64,000 nt of DNA, from positions 2,728,001 to 2,792,000 of the forward strand of contig NZ_CP018835.1 in the NCBI RefSeq assembly GCF_002196515.1, written 5' to 3'. The notes under the pieces were generated by a model. It did not search any database. It had not been told where the DNA came from and saw only the letters and a list, made by a program, of their open reading frames with translations. This document shows positions 1 to 10,547 of this stretch, one piece after another. How positions within the stretch are numbered: the first letter of the stretch is position 1; every line of letters begins with the position of its first letter. The stretch is from Vibrio gazogenes. Its GTDB lineage: Bacteria > Pseudomonadota > Gammaproteobacteria > Enterobacterales > Vibrionaceae. The translations under genes and the position numbers were made by a program.

Positions 1-1
1 A

Positions 2-670
2 GGGCAAGTGACTGCGTTTATCGGGCCTTCCGGCTGTGGTAAGTCAACGTTATTGCGTTGTATGAACCGAATGAATGATTTGGTTGAAGGCTGCCGCGTC
101 GAAGGGAAAGTGACCCTGCATGGTCAGGACATTTATGCGCCATCCGTGGATGTTGCAACGCTGCGCCGGCGAGTGGGGATGGTGTTTCAGCGTCCGAATC
201 CGTTCCCGAAATCAATCTATGAAAATGTGATTTATGGGCTTCGTTTACAAGGCGTGCGCAATGCGCGGATATTGGATGATGCGGTCGAGCGTTCGTTGCG
301 GGCAGCAGCGCTGTGGGAAGAAGTTAAACATCGTTTACATGAGAATGCATTCGGTTTGTCCGGTGGGCAACAGCAGCGTTTGGTGATTGCCCGGGCAATT
401 GCGATTGAACCGGAAATTCTGTTACTGGATGAACCGACATCAGCGCTTGATCCGATTTCGACCCTGACGATCGAAGAGCTGATTAACGATCTGAAAACCA
501 AATATACGGTGGTGATTGTCACACATAATATGCAACAGGCAGCGCGAGTCAGTGATCATACGGCCTTTATCCATATGGGGAAGTTGGTTGAGTATGCTGA
601 TACCGATACTATTTTTACATCGCCCGTGAAAAAACAGACCGAAGATTATATTACGGGACGTTACGGATAA
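2..670 (+). CDS. pstB: Phosphate ABC transporter ATP-binding protein PstB (5' partial)
   Basis: Cytoplasmic ATPase subunit of the high-affinity phosphate importer PstSCAB. The window opens inside the gene: the frame is open from base 2 and the N-terminal strand before the P-loop is missing. Visible are Walker [10 protein letters not shown], a Q-loop region ([12 protein letters not shown]), the ABC signature LSGGQQQR, Walker [13 protein letters not shown] and the H-loop VTHN. The PNPFP stretch after the Q-loop is typical of PstB rather than other ABC ATPases. phoU follows after about 50 bp, the usual pst operon tail. The GTG at base 8 is an internal codon, not a start. Confidence 0.97.
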   Translation, partial: GQVTAFIGPSGCGKSTLLRCMNRMNDLVEGCRVEGKVTLHGQDIYAPSVDVATLRRRVGMVFQRPNPFPKSIYENVIYGLRLQGVRNARILDDAVERSLRAAALWEEVKHRLHENAFGLSGGQQQRLVIARAIAIEPEILLLDEPTSALDPISTLTIEELINDLKTKYTVVIVTHNMQQAARVSDHTAFIHMGKLVEYADTDTIFTSPVKKQTEDYITGRYG

Positions 671-721
671 AGGTTTGTTGTTACGACTGTTATTACGACA
701 ATACAATTGAAGAGAGGCATT

Positions 722-1435
722 ATGCAGTTTGGTCGCCATATTTCCGGACAGTTCAACGCTGAGCTTGAAGCGATCCGGACTCATGTTCTGACAATGGGCG
801 GATTGGTCGAGCAGCAGTTATCCTATGCAATGCAGGCGCTGCATAAGCAAGATCTGGAGCTGGCGCGTCAGGTGATCCGCGGAGATCACAAAGTCAATGC
901 CATGGAAGTCTCTATTGACGATGCCTGTACCCGGATTATTGCTAAGCGACAACCGACCGCGAAAGATTTGCGTTTGATTATTGCCATTATCAAAACCATC
1001 ACTGATTTAGAGCGAATTGGTGATGTTGCGACGAGAATGGCTCACGTTGCTATCGAAAGCCCGGCTTCGAAAGAGCAGCGGTTTCAGGTGTCTTTGGAGC
1101 CCTTGTGTCGCCAAGCCATTGCCATGTTGCATCAAGTGCTCGATGCATTCGCTCGTATGGATGTTGAGGCTGCGGCTCAGGTTCACAAACTTGATGATCG
1201 GCTTGATTCAGAATACGAAGCGGTTATCCGTCAGTTGATGACCTACATGATGGAAGATACCAAGAACATCCCGCATATTCTGCAAGTGATGTGGTCGGCT
1301 CGGGCGATTGAACGTGTCGGTGATCGTTGTCAGAATATTTGTGAATACATTATCTATTTTGTGAAAGGAAAAGATGTCCGTCATTTGGGCGATCAATCTT
1401 TGGATGACGTGTTAAACACTGATTCCGACACATAA
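722..1435 (+). CDS. phoU: Phosphate signalling protein PhoU
   Basis: Negative regulator linking the Pst transporter to the PhoR/PhoB two-component system; cytoplasmic and all-helical. The 237-aa product fits the family length and has the two PhoU helical repeats, each with the acidic metal-binding pattern ([11 protein letters not shown] near residue 100 and [10 protein letters not shown] near 200). I chose the ATG at 722 (MQFGRHIS) over the upstream in-frame ATG at 707 because a GAGAGG ribosome site lies just before 722 and family proteins begin here. It follows pstB and ends at a strong terminator. Confidence 0.95.
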   Translation: MQFGRHISGQFNAELEAIRTHVLTMGGLVEQQLSYAMQALHKQDLELARQVIRGDHKVNAMEVSIDDACTRIIAKRQPTAKDLRLIIAIIKTITDLERIGDVATRMAHVAIESPASKEQRFQVSLEPLCRQAIAMLHQVLDAFARMDVEAAAQVHKLDDRLDSEYEAVIRQLMTYMMEDTKNIPHILQVMWSARAIERVGDRCQNICEYIIYFVKGKDVRHLGDQSLDDVLNTDSDT

Positions 1436-1463
1436 AAAAACCGGAGCAAAGCTCCGGTTTTGT
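1433..1463. terminator. Intrinsic terminator after phoU
   Basis: The 8-bp stem ACCGGAGC / GCTCCGGT (1440-1447 and 1451-1458) has a 3-nt loop, an A-run before it and T-run after it. This works in both directions, matching the convergent phoU and peroxiredoxin genes. Confidence 0.9.
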
Positions 1464-1550
1464 ATCGACTTTACTTTTTCATGATTGGGGTAAGTCATTC
1501 TTTATTTATTATCCAACCATTGACCAGTGTTGAGAACTGGCAAGTCTGTA

Positions 1551-2162
1551 TTATTTCTTATCTAAATCTGTTGTGTGCTCAGATAGGTAAGCGGCAACAC
1601 CGTCTGGTGATTCTTTCATGCCTGCTTTGCCTTCTTCCCATTGTGCCGGGCAAACTTCACCGTGTTTTTGGTGGAAGTTCAATGCATCAACCATACGCAG
1701 CATTTCGTCGATGTTACGACCAAGTGGCAGATCATTCACGACTTGGTGACGAACAACACCTTCTTCATCGATCAGGAAAGAACCACGGAAAGCAACACCT
1801 GCATCTGGATGTTCAACATCGTATGCTTTTACGATTTCATGTTTGACATCAGCGACCAGTGGATATTTCACTTCACCGATACCGCCTTTATCAACTGGGG
1901 TATTACGCCATGCGTTGTGTGAGAATTGAGAGTCGATTGATACACCGATCACTTCAACGCCTTTCGCTTTGAAGTCTTCAAAGCGCTTGTCAAATGCGAT
2001 TAACTCTGATGGGCAAACGAATGTAAAGTCTAGTGGATAGAAGAAAACAACAGCTTTTTTACCCTTAGTAAACTCTGCAAAGTTGAATGCATCAACAATT
2101 TCACCATTACCTAAAACAGCAGCAGCAGTAAAATCAGGGGCTTTACGACCAACTAGTACCAT
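1551..2162 (-). CDS. 2-Cys peroxiredoxin (AhpC/TSA family)
   Basis: Thiol peroxidase that reduces hydrogen peroxide, organic peroxides and peroxynitrite in the cytoplasm. The 203-aa protein has the thioredoxin-like fold with peroxidatic Cys in FVCPSELIAF and resolving Cys in GEVCPAQWEEGK, the typical 2-Cys Prx1/AhpC arrangement. The start is the ATG at 2162 (MVLVGRKAPDF) with a GGAGC ribosome site 8 nt upstream; a longer open frame to 2246 has no ribosome site. The gene is divergent from oxyR, so control by OxyR in response to peroxide is likely. No ahpF reductase lies next to it, so the electron donor is not visible here. Confidence 0.93.
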   Translation of the reverse strand: MVLVGRKAPDFTAAAVLGNGEIVDAFNFAEFTKGKKAVVFFYPLDFTFVCPSELIAFDKRFEDFKAKGVEVIGVSIDSQFSHNAWRNTPVDKGGIGEVKYPLVADVKHEIVKAYDVEHPDAGVAFRGSFLIDEEGVVRHQVVNDLPLGRNIDEMLRMVDALNFHQKHGEVCPAQWEEGKAGMKESPDGVAAYLSEHTTDLDKK

Positions 2163-2304
2163 TTTTTTTGCTCCTAATAATATGAAAAATTCCAGACTGT
2201 TAAAAAACGGCCCGGTCCATGTTTGTTTCCAATCAACTATAGTCAAATCCTTGTATAGGAAAAAGAGAAATAAATAGATTAAGTTTATCGAAAAAAGCGA
2301 TGAA

Positions 2305-2318
2305 CTAGGATATCCTAG
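2305..2318. promoter_or_regulatory. 14-bp perfect palindrome in the prx-oxyR intergenic region
   Basis: CTAGGATATCCTAG is a perfect palindrome about 37 bp before the oxyR start, in the 192-bp divergent promoter region. It does not fit the OxyR consensus well (ATAG-type quarter sites), so its use as an operator is an inference from position and symmetry only. Confidence 0.35.
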
Positions 2319-2354
2319 CGTTTATACAGACTTAACTCATATATTAATGATTTT

Positions 2355-3260
2355 ATGAATAAATGGCCGAGTTTAAAGCAAATTCATTACTTGGTAACCC
2401 TGTATGAAACACGCCATTTCAGCGAAGCCGCTGAACGTTGTTTTGTCAGTCAGTCTACGCTGAGTAAAGGTATTCAGACGCTGGAAGAGCTGATTGGGTG
2501 TCCTTTATATGAGAAAAAGGATAAGAAGAGCCCACTTGTCTTTACTCATGCTGGTGAGCAGGTGGTTCGTCAGGGCCGAGAATTACTCGCCAAAGGGCAA
2601 GATTTGATTGAGATGGGGAAACTCTGTCAGGGCGATTTAATGGAAGGCCAGCTCAGAGTCGGCTGTATCCCGACCATTGCTCCGTTTCTCTTGGGTGATC
2701 TGGTTCAAGAAGTCAATATTCGCTTTCCTAAACTTCATTTATTATTGCGAGAAGATACCACAACCAATTTGCTGCAAGGCCTGCGCCATGGCGAACTGGA
2801 TGTACTGGTCTTAGCTTTACCTGTTGATATCGGCAATATGGAAAGCCGAATTGTCGGTAAAGATCCCTTCCGAATGATTATCAGTAAAAGTCAGGCGGAT
2901 CGCATTCCGGTACCGATTCGTTATGATGACTTGCCGGATGAATCTGTATTTCTGTTAGAGAACGAACACTGTTTGACTGAGCACGCGGTGTCAGCTTGTC
3001 AGTTAACGGAAAAAGAAAAAATTAATCCCTTCATGGCAACCAGTTTGCACACGCTCGTACAAATGGTCGCGAATGGGTTGGGCACGACGTTTATTCCACA
3101 GATGGCTATTCAGCATGGTTTGCTGGATAACCAGAATCTGGTGGTTGTTGAGCCGCCCGGTCAAAGTGCATTTCGTCTGATTGGTTTAGTCTGGCGGCCG
3201 AGCTCTTCTCGCACTCAGGTTTTTCATCAATTATCTGAAGTCGTTTCAGAACTCCTTTAG
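2355..3260 (+). CDS. oxyR: Peroxide-sensing LysR-type regulator OxyR
   Basis: Redox-sensing transcription factor that activates antioxidant genes when oxidised by hydrogen peroxide. The 301-aa protein has an N-terminal winged helix (HFSEAAERCFVSQSTLSKGIQ, about residues 20-40) and a LysR substrate domain. Cys206 and Cys215 (in ENEHC...SAC) are spaced nine apart, matching the C199/C208 disulfide switch of E. coli OxyR. It is divergent from a peroxiredoxin, the classic oxyR-target arrangement. Confidence 0.93.
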   Translation: MNKWPSLKQIHYLVTLYETRHFSEAAERCFVSQSTLSKGIQTLEELIGCPLYEKKDKKSPLVFTHAGEQVVRQGRELLAKGQDLIEMGKLCQGDLMEGQLRVGCIPTIAPFLLGDLVQEVNIRFPKLHLLLREDTTTNLLQGLRHGELDVLVLALPVDIGNMESRIVGKDPFRMIISKSQADRIPVPIRYDDLPDESVFLLENEHCLTEHAVSACQLTEKEKINPFMATSLHTLVQMVANGLGTTFIPQMAIQHGLLDNQNLVVVEPPGQSAFRLIGLVWRPSSSRTQVFHQLSEVVSELL

Positions 3261-3826
3261 CAATTGGTCTTAACCAGATATTTATACTGTAGAAAAATAT
3301 TTTCACAGTTTTTTATCTTGATTGATTGCAATTTTTTGTCAAATTTTACAGCACCTATCGATTGAAGCTTTCATAAAATCAAAAATATTCACAATGTCAA
3401 TTTTACACAAATCTACAAGAGGGTTGTGGCTGACATGTTGAATGAATTGTAATCAAATCAATGACTCACCAAGTACTATTGAAAATATAGCTTTTTATGA
3501 GCGGGTTTCGTGTGTCATTATTTAGGTAATTTAATTACGAAATTAAATTACTTTTTGTCTCTCTGTTTCCCACAGTATGAAACTTCGAATTTTGTTTTTT
3601 GCTGTTCAACCGTCTTTTCATTTATCTATTTATTTCCTAGAGTTTACCTAGCTTGGTTAAGACTTATGTCTAGCTTGGGAAAGGTTGAAAACTGGATCAT
3701 TCTGGCACATGGTAGATGATATCAACGTTGAAATGTCTTGTTTGAATGGTATTTAAATGTTGTTTTAAATTTACAAATGAAAATCAATGTGTGATTGGAT
3801 GATGACGGAAAAAGAGGGATGCAATA
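3261..3826. other. Long AT-rich intergenic region upstream of aceB
   Basis: No convincing gene is present in these 566 bp: a 69-codon open frame at 3510-3719 has neither a ribosome site nor a recognisable composition. It contains an 11-bp inverted repeat with a T-tail (listed separately) and a short direct repeat CTAGCTTGG at about 3649 and 3669. The long leader suggests that the control region of the glyoxylate operon lies here. Confidence 0.5.
3526..3556 (+). terminator. AT-rich inverted repeat with T-tail between oxyR and aceB
   Basis: A perfect 11-bp arm pair GTAATTTAATT / AATTAAATTAC (3526-3536 and 3541-3551) with a 4-nt loop is followed by TTTTT. It has terminator geometry but a very low-GC stem, so it may instead be an operator for a regulator of aceB. 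Confidence 0.4.
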
Positions 3827-5464
3827 ATGATGGAACCACTTGCTGATGAAAACACGCTCTCTTGTGAGCAACAAAAAGTACTTGAACGACTCAATATTCA
3901 CGGCAGTGTGCCTGAAGCGCAGTCTTACATTATCTCATCGGCGGCACAGCTCTTTTTGGCTGAGCTTTGTGCTCGTTTTGCGCCTCACGTCAAAACCTTA
4001 TTGCAGCGTCGTCTCGACCGTCAGCAAAGCATTGATCAGGGGACATTACCTCACTTCTTACCGGAAACTCAGTCTATTCGCGACGGGCAGTGGAAAATTT
4101 TAGGTATTCCCCAAGATTTGCAGGATCGGCGGGTTGAAATTACCGGGCCGACCGACCGGAAGATGGTGATTAACGCACTGAATGCGAATGTAAAAGTGTT
4201 TATGGCTGATTTTGAAGACTCAATGTCTCCGGTCTGGTCCAAAATGCTGGAAGGACAAATTAACCTTCAGGATGCCGTCAATGGCACCATCCGTTATGTA
4301 CAACCGGAAACCGGTAAATCTTATCAGTTATGTGATGACCCCGCGGTACTGATATGCCGGGTGCGTGGCCTGCATCTGCGAGAAAAACATGTCACTTTTG
4401 AACAACAGCCGATTCCCGGTGCGCTATTCGATTTTGCACTCTATTTTTTCAACAATTATCAGGCGTTACTGAAAAAAGGGAGTGGTCCTTATTTCTATAT
4501 TCCTAAACTGCAAAGCCATCAGGAAGCAAAGTGGTGGAGTGATGTCTTTCATTTCACCGAAGCGTATTTCGGCCTGAATACCGGTACGATCAAAGCCACT
4601 GTGTTGATTGAAACGCTGCCGGCCGTATTTGAAATGGATGAAATCCTGTTTGCTATGAAAGAGCATATTGTCGGCCTGAATTGTGGCCGCTGGGACTATA
4701 TTTTCAGCTATATCAAAACGTTGAAGAACTATCCGGATCGCGTATTGCCTGACCGTCAGGTCGTGACGATGGATAAGCCTTTCCTCAGTGCCTATTCCCG
4801 TCTGTTGGTTCGGACGTGCCACCGACGTGGTGCATTCGCGATGGGCGGCATGGCGGCTTTCATTCCGGCCAAAGATGCTGCCCAGAACCTTCAGGTTCAG
4901 GAAAAAATTCGTCAGGACAAATTGCTGGAAGGCACCAATGGCCATGACGGGACTTGGGTGGCTCATCCTGGTCTTGCCGATACCGCCATGGCTGTTTTTA
5001 ACGAGGTGCTTGGTCGTCATCCCAACCAATTAAACGTCATGCGCGAGGATGACGCTCCGATTACCGCGGAAGAATTACTTCAGCCTTGTGCAGGAGAGCG
5101 AACCGAACAGGGAATGCGACATAACATTCGGGTCGCATTGCAATATATCGAGGCTTGGATTTCCGGGAATGGTTGTGTACCGATTTATGGCCTGATGGAA
5201 GATGCGGCAACAGCAGAGATTTCCCGGACGTCTATCTGGCAATGGATTCAGCATCATAAAACATTGGATAACGGGGAGGTTGTGACGAAAGCTTTGTTCG
5301 AGCGTTATCTGGCTGAGGAGCTTGAAATTGTGCGCGAAGAAATCGGAGCAGAGCGGTTTGATCAGGGGCGATTTAGTGAAGCGGCTCAACTGATGAAACG
5401 TCTGACGACCAGTGATGAGTTAACGGCATTTTTAACGGTGCCGGGATACGACTATCTGGCGTAA
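3827..5464 (+). CDS. aceB: Malate synthase A
   Basis: Condenses glyoxylate with acetyl-CoA to malate, the second reaction of the glyoxylate shunt. The 545-aa length is that of the A isoform (the G isoform is about 720 aa). The family signature GLNCGRWDYIFSYIK is at about residues 284-298, and VEITGPTDRKM and ADFEDSMSP carry conserved active-site Arg and acidic residues. aceA lies 139 bp downstream on the same strand, so both are probably one acetate/fatty-acid-inducible operon. No aceK or iclR is adjacent. Confidence 0.96.
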   Translation: MMEPLADENTLSCEQQKVLERLNIHGSVPEAQSYIISSAAQLFLAELCARFAPHVKTLLQRRLDRQQSIDQGTLPHFLPETQSIRDGQWKILGIPQDLQDRRVEITGPTDRKMVINALNANVKVFMADFEDSMSPVWSKMLEGQINLQDAVNGTIRYVQPETGKSYQLCDDPAVLICRVRGLHLREKHVTFEQQPIPGALFDFALYFFNNYQALLKKGSGPYFYIPKLQSHQEAKWWSDVFHFTEAYFGLNTGTIKATVLIETLPAVFEMDEILFAMKEHIVGLNCGRWDYIFSYIKTLKNYPDRVLPDRQVVTMDKPFLSAYSRLLVRTCHRRGAFAMGGMAAFIPAKDAAQNLQVQEKIRQDKLLEGTNGHDGTWVAHPGLADTAMAVFNEVLGRHPNQLNVMREDDAPITAEELLQPCAGERTEQGMRHNIRVALQYIEAWISGNGCVPIYGLMEDAATAEISRTSIWQWIQHHKTLDNGEVVTKALFERYLAEELEIVREEIGAERFDQGRFSEAAQLMKRLTTSDELTAFLTVPGYDYLA

Positions 5465-5513
5465 GACAATAAAAATAAATGAATAAAACGTGAAACAAGC
5501 TTTTCGATGTCGA

Positions 5514-5536
5514 TTGTTCAACATGGCGTTGAACAA
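5514..5536 (+). promoter_or_regulatory. Intercistronic hairpin between aceB and aceA
   Basis: The 9-bp perfect stem TTGTTCAAC / GTTGAACAA has a 5-nt loop and no T-tail. It is better explained as an mRNA stabiliser or processing site than as a terminator. Confidence 0.45.
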
Positions 5537-5603
5537 CGCAAATTGATAGAGAAAAGAAACAAGGATCACCGATATCATTCGGGATAACATGAGGGATAAG
5601 ACT

Positions 5604-6914
5604 ATGACTTTGACTCGTCGTCAACAAATTGAAGCGCTAGAAAAAGACTGGGCAACCAATCCACGCTGGCAACATGTGAAACGGACTTATTCAGCCGAGG
5701 AAGTCGTCGCATTACGGGGATCGGTTATGCCGGAGTATACCCTGTCACAGCGTGGTGCTGATAAACTTTGGTCGTTGGTTAATGGTCAGGCGAAAAAAGG
5801 CTACGTCAACTGTTTGGGAGCGTTGACCGGCGGACAGGCGGTTCAACAAGCCAAAGCCGGTATTGAGGCGATTTACTTGTCGGGGTGGCAAGTGGCTGCA
5901 GATAATAATACCGCTTCAGCAATGTATCCGGATCAATCCCTCTACCCGGTGGACTCTGTGCCTGCGGTCGTCAAAAGAATTAACAGTGCATTCCGGCGTG
6001 CCGACCAAATCCAGTGGTCAAATGATATGACACCTGAAGATGAGGGCGGGATCGACTATTTTCTGCCGATTGTTGCCGATGCAGAGGCTGGTTTTGGCGG
6101 CGTTCTTAACGCTTACGAACTGATGAAACATATGATTGAAGCTGGCGCGGCTGGGGTCCATTTTGAAGATCAACTGGCATCGGTGAAAAAATGTGGTCAC
6201 ATGGGCGGTAAAGTGTTGGTGCCGACTCAGGAAGCCGTCCAAAAGTTAATTGCAGCCCGCCTTGCTGCTGACGTGGCTGGCACGACGACACTGGTCATTG
6301 CGCGAACCGATGCGAATGCAGCCGATTTATTGACCTCTGATTGTGATCCTTATGATCAGGACTTTATTATCGGAGAGCGGACGGCTGAAGGGTTTTATCG
6401 GGTGAAAGCGGGGATTGAACAAGCTATTTCTCGTGGTTTGGCCTATGCGCCTTACGCTGATTTAGTCTGGTGTGAAACAGCTAAGCCTGATTTAGAAGAA
6501 GCGCGGCGTTTTGCGCAGGCGATTCATGAGCAGTATCCGGATCAGTTACTGGCATACAACTGCTCTCCTTCTTTTAACTGGGAGAAAAATCTCGATGCAG
6601 AAACGATTCGTCACTTCCAACAGTCTCTTGCTGATATGGGATATCGCTATCAATTCATCACTTTAGCAGGGATTCATAACATGTGGTACAACATGTTTGA
6701 TTTAGCCCATGCTTATGCACAGGGAGAAGGGATGCGCCACTACGTTGAAAAAGTTCAGCGACCAGAGTTTGAAGCCGCAGAGCGAGGGTATACTTTCGTT
6801 GCTCATCAACAGGAAGTCGGAACCGGTTATTTTGACCGTGTGACCAATACGATTCAGGGGGGGCAGTCCTCGGTGACCGCACTGACGGGGTCAACGGAAG
6901 AAGATCAATTCTGA
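5604..6914 (+). CDS. aceA: Isocitrate lyase
   Basis: Cleaves isocitrate to succinate and glyoxylate, the first step of the glyoxylate shunt. The 436-aa product carries the catalytic signature KKCGHMGGK with nucleophile Cys197, and the C-terminal NCSPSFNW active-site loop. I chose the ATG at 5604 (MTLTRRQQ) because a GAGGGA ribosome site lies about 9 nt upstream; an in-frame ATG at 5589 would add five residues. It is followed by a strong terminator. Confidence 0.96.
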   Translation: MTLTRRQQIEALEKDWATNPRWQHVKRTYSAEEVVALRGSVMPEYTLSQRGADKLWSLVNGQAKKGYVNCLGALTGGQAVQQAKAGIEAIYLSGWQVAADNNTASAMYPDQSLYPVDSVPAVVKRINSAFRRADQIQWSNDMTPEDEGGIDYFLPIVADAEAGFGGVLNAYELMKHMIEAGAAGVHFEDQLASVKKCGHMGGKVLVPTQEAVQKLIAARLAADVAGTTTLVIARTDANAADLLTSDCDPYDQDFIIGERTAEGFYRVKAGIEQAISRGLAYAPYADLVWCETAKPDLEEARRFAQAIHEQYPDQLLAYNCSPSFNWEKNLDAETIRHFQQSLADMGYRYQFITLAGIHNMWYNMFDLAHAYAQGEGMRHYVEKVQRPEFEAAERGYTFVAHQQEVGTGYFDRVTNTIQGGQSSVTALTGSTEEDQF

Positions 6915-6984
6915 ATATTACGAACGAAGGTTTTTACCACGAACCTTGCCATTTTACTTTGCAATTCATCGCGTCTGATTGCAA

Positions 6985-7012
6985 AGAGAGCAGCTCAGGC
7001 TGCTCTTTTTTT
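6985..7012 (+). terminator. Intrinsic terminator after aceA
   Basis: The 8-bp stem AGAGCAGC / GCTGCTCT (6987-6994, 6999-7006) has a 4-nt loop and a run of seven T residues. Confidence 0.9.
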
Positions 7013-7096
7013 GTGGTAACCCATTTTTGTGATAACCCATCTGTTTTGTGGTAACGCGTTCAATTTGGCAGCCATTCCTCATGATAAAGGGACATG

Positions 7097-7558
7097 CTAA
7101 AGGGTATCCATATTCTCGCCTTCGATCTCATCGGGTTCGGCTTCTTCTTGTAATTCGAGTAGATTAATGGCAATCGCAACAAAGTCGTTGTCGGTGATGA
7201 TCCCAACCAAGCGATCATTTTCGATCACGGGGAGACAACCGACCTTGTGTTTTTGCATAAACAAGGCACTTTCTTTCAGCCCTGCATCGGGGGAAACCGT
7301 GATCATATGCGTATGCATGATTTCAGATAATGGATGAGAGAGTAAGATTGTTGAAGGAGAAATATCACGATTCAGGCAGGAATGCTGAGCTTGTAAAATG
7401 TCTCTCTGTGACACGATACCCAGAATTTTCTGGTGTTGATCGACCACCGGAATATGGTGAATTTCATACTTCTCCATAAATGCCCGGGCATCTTCTATGG
7501 TATCTGTCGGGGTCAGGGTATGTGGATGGCGAGTCATCATGTCTTCAATCTTGATCAT
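7097..7558 (-). CDS. Tandem CBS-domain protein
   Basis: A 153-aa stand-alone CBS pair (Bateman module) that binds adenosyl ligands and usually acts as an energy or nucleotide sensor. The first CBS spans about residues 8-65 (HHIPVVDQHQKILGIVSQRDIL) and the second about 78-135 (GCLPVIENDRLVGIITDNDFV). The acidic C-tail is short and there is no attached enzyme domain. It is convergent with aceA and divergent from queA. The partner and role cannot be read from the sequence. Confidence 0.85.
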   Translation of the reverse strand: MIKIEDMMTRHPHTLTPTDTIEDARAFMEKYEIHHIPVVDQHQKILGIVSQRDILQAQHSCLNRDISPSTILLSHPLSEIMHTHMITVSPDAGLKESALFMQKHKVGCLPVIENDRLVGIITDNDFVAIAINLLELQEEAEPDEIEGENMDTL

Positions 7559-7783
7559 AGTGAACTCCTTACTGAAGCAGTAATCATCTGTTGTAGCGTA
7601 TACAAGAAGGTGAATACCCTGACTATAGTTATTTCTGCAAGACAGAGATGAGAGATCGAAACCGATTTCTGGTTTTTGTTAAAAAATTATTCCGGATTTT
7701 GTCTGAATCAATGGAATACGCTGCCGTCCTCGCTGATTTCCGTATATACTACCGCGCTGCGAATGACTAGACAGAAAAGAGTT

Positions 7784-8845
7784 ATGCAAGTTTCCGATTT
7801 TCATTTTGACTTACCTGATGAGCTGATAGCTCGATACCCAAAAGCGGAACGGACATCGAGTCGTCTGTTACAGCTCAACGGCGAGACGGGAGCCGTTGAA
7901 GATGGAACCTTCACCGATGTTCTGAATCTGGTGCGGCCGGGAGATTTACTGGTGTTCAATAACACACGAGTTATCCCGGCACGCATGTTTGGTCGAAAAG
8001 CTTCGGGTGGCAAGATTGAAGTGCTGGTTGAGCGAATGCTGGATGAACACAGCATACTGGCTCACGTCCGATCTTCAAAAGCGCCACGTGCCGGCAGTGC
8101 ATTATTGCTGGGAGAGAATGACGACTATCCGGCTACAATGGTTGCGCGTCATGATGCCTTGTTCGAGATTCGTCTGGAGACTGAAGTAACAGTGCTGGAT
8201 GTTTTGAATGCTATCGGGCACATGCCTTTACCACCTTATATTGACCGGCCTGATGAAGACGCAGATAAAGAGCGTTATCAAACCGTCTACAACGAAAAAC
8301 CGGGTGCAGTTGCCGCGCCAACGGCAGGGTTACATTTTGATACTGATTTGCTTGAACAAATTGCGGCAAAAGGTGTCGAAATGGCTTATGTTACGCTCCA
8401 TGTCGGTGCCGGTACCTTTCAGCCTGTCCGGGTTGAAAACATCAATGATCACCACATGCACGCTGAATATGTTGAAGTGCCTCCCGCCGTTGTGGATGCA
8501 ATTAACGCGACGCGTCAACGAGGTGGTCGAGTCATTGCGGTCGGAACCACGTCGGTTCGTTCGTTAGAAAGTGCCGCACAGCAGGCGTTAAAAAACGGTA
8601 CAGCGTTGGCGCCTTTCTTTGGGGATACCGAGATATTCATTTATCCGGGATATGAATATCAGGTGATTGATTGTCTGATTACCAATTTTCACCTGCCGGA
8701 ATCAACGCTGATCATGTTGGTGAGTGCTTTTGCCGGTTATGAAAATGTGATGGCAGCGTATCGTCATGCTGTTGAGCAAAAATATCGCTTCTTTAGTTAT
8801 GGTGATGCGATGTTTATTGAAAAGCGTCAGCATGAAAGAACATGA
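7784..8845 (+). CDS. queA: S-adenosylmethionine:tRNA ribosyltransferase-isomerase
   Basis: Transfers and isomerises the ribosyl moiety of SAM onto 7-aminomethyl-7-deazaguanine in tRNA, making epoxyqueuosine. The 353-aa length and conserved blocks ([12 protein letters not shown] at the N-terminus, [30 protein letters not shown]) are diagnostic. The start is the ATG at 7784; the open frame reaches 7676 but the extra residues are not family sequence. tgt follows on the same strand, giving the usual queA-tgt-yajC-secDF order. Confidence 0.96.
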   Translation: MQVSDFHFDLPDELIARYPKAERTSSRLLQLNGETGAVEDGTFTDVLNLVRPGDLLVFNNTRVIPARMFGRKASGGKIEVLVERMLDEHSILAHVRSSKAPRAGSALLLGENDDYPATMVARHDALFEIRLETEVTVLDVLNAIGHMPLPPYIDRPDEDADKERYQTVYNEKPGAVAAPTAGLHFDTDLLEQIAAKGVEMAYVTLHVGAGTFQPVRVENINDHHMHAEYVEVPPAVVDAINATRQRGGRVIAVGTTSVRSLESAAQQALKNGTALAPFFGDTEIFIYPGYEYQVIDCLITNFHLPESTLIMLVSAFAGYENVMAAYRHAVEQKYRFFSYGDAMFIEKRQHERT

Positions 8846-8915
8846 ACAGAGCGTATACAAACGCTAGTCGATGATGTTTGTGAAACACAAACATCCAAGA
8901 GAGAATTTCTCGTAG

Positions 8916-10085
<1,170 letters not shown>

Positions 10086-10195
10086 ACGGGTTGCGTCAGC
10101 GAGAGATAATCACCAAGTGGTTGAAATTCCAATGGCGCACCCCAACAATAAGACTAATATGATTTAACAACAATAACCCGAGAGGACGTTTCTCA

Positions 10196-10528
10196 ATGAG
10201 TTTAATTTCTGTTGCCCACGCGGCGGGCGAAGGCGCACCACAAGGTGGTGGTTTTGAAATGCTGATCATGCTGGCTGTGTTTGCTGTCATCTTCTATTTC
10301 ATGATCTATCGACCACAAGCCAAACGTGCCAAAGAACATAAAAATCTGATGTCTTCGATGACAAAGGGTGATGAAGTATTAACCAGTGGTGGTTTGATTG
10401 GCAAAATTACTAAAATTGCTGATGATAATGATTTCATCACGATCGAATTGAACCCGAATAATCCTGTTGTAATTAAAAAGGATTTCGTTACTGCAGTGTT
10501 GCCAAAAGGTACGCTTAAATCTCTATAA
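10196..10528 (+). CDS. yajC: Sec translocase accessory protein YajC
   Basis: Small inner-membrane subunit of the SecDF-YajC complex that assists the SecYEG translocon. The 110-aa protein has one membrane helix (about residues 22-40, EMLIMLAVFAVIFYFMIYR) followed by the family motif RPQAKRAKEH and a soluble beta-rich tail (GDEVLTSGGLIGKI). A GAGAGGA ribosome site lies before the ATG. It is directly upstream of secD. Confidence 0.95.
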   Translation: MSLISVAHAAGEGAPQGGGFEMLIMLAVFAVIFYFMIYRPQAKRAKEHKNLMSSMTKGDEVLTSGGLIGKITKIADDNDFITIELNPNNPVVIKKDFVTAVLPKGTLKSL

Positions 10529-10547
10529 CAGCTAGAGGATCCTCGCT

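Noticed and set aside
3510..3719. 69-codon open frame in the oxyR-aceB gap
   Set aside because: It has no ribosome site, an irregular composition and overlaps the inverted repeat; more likely chance in AT-rich DNA.
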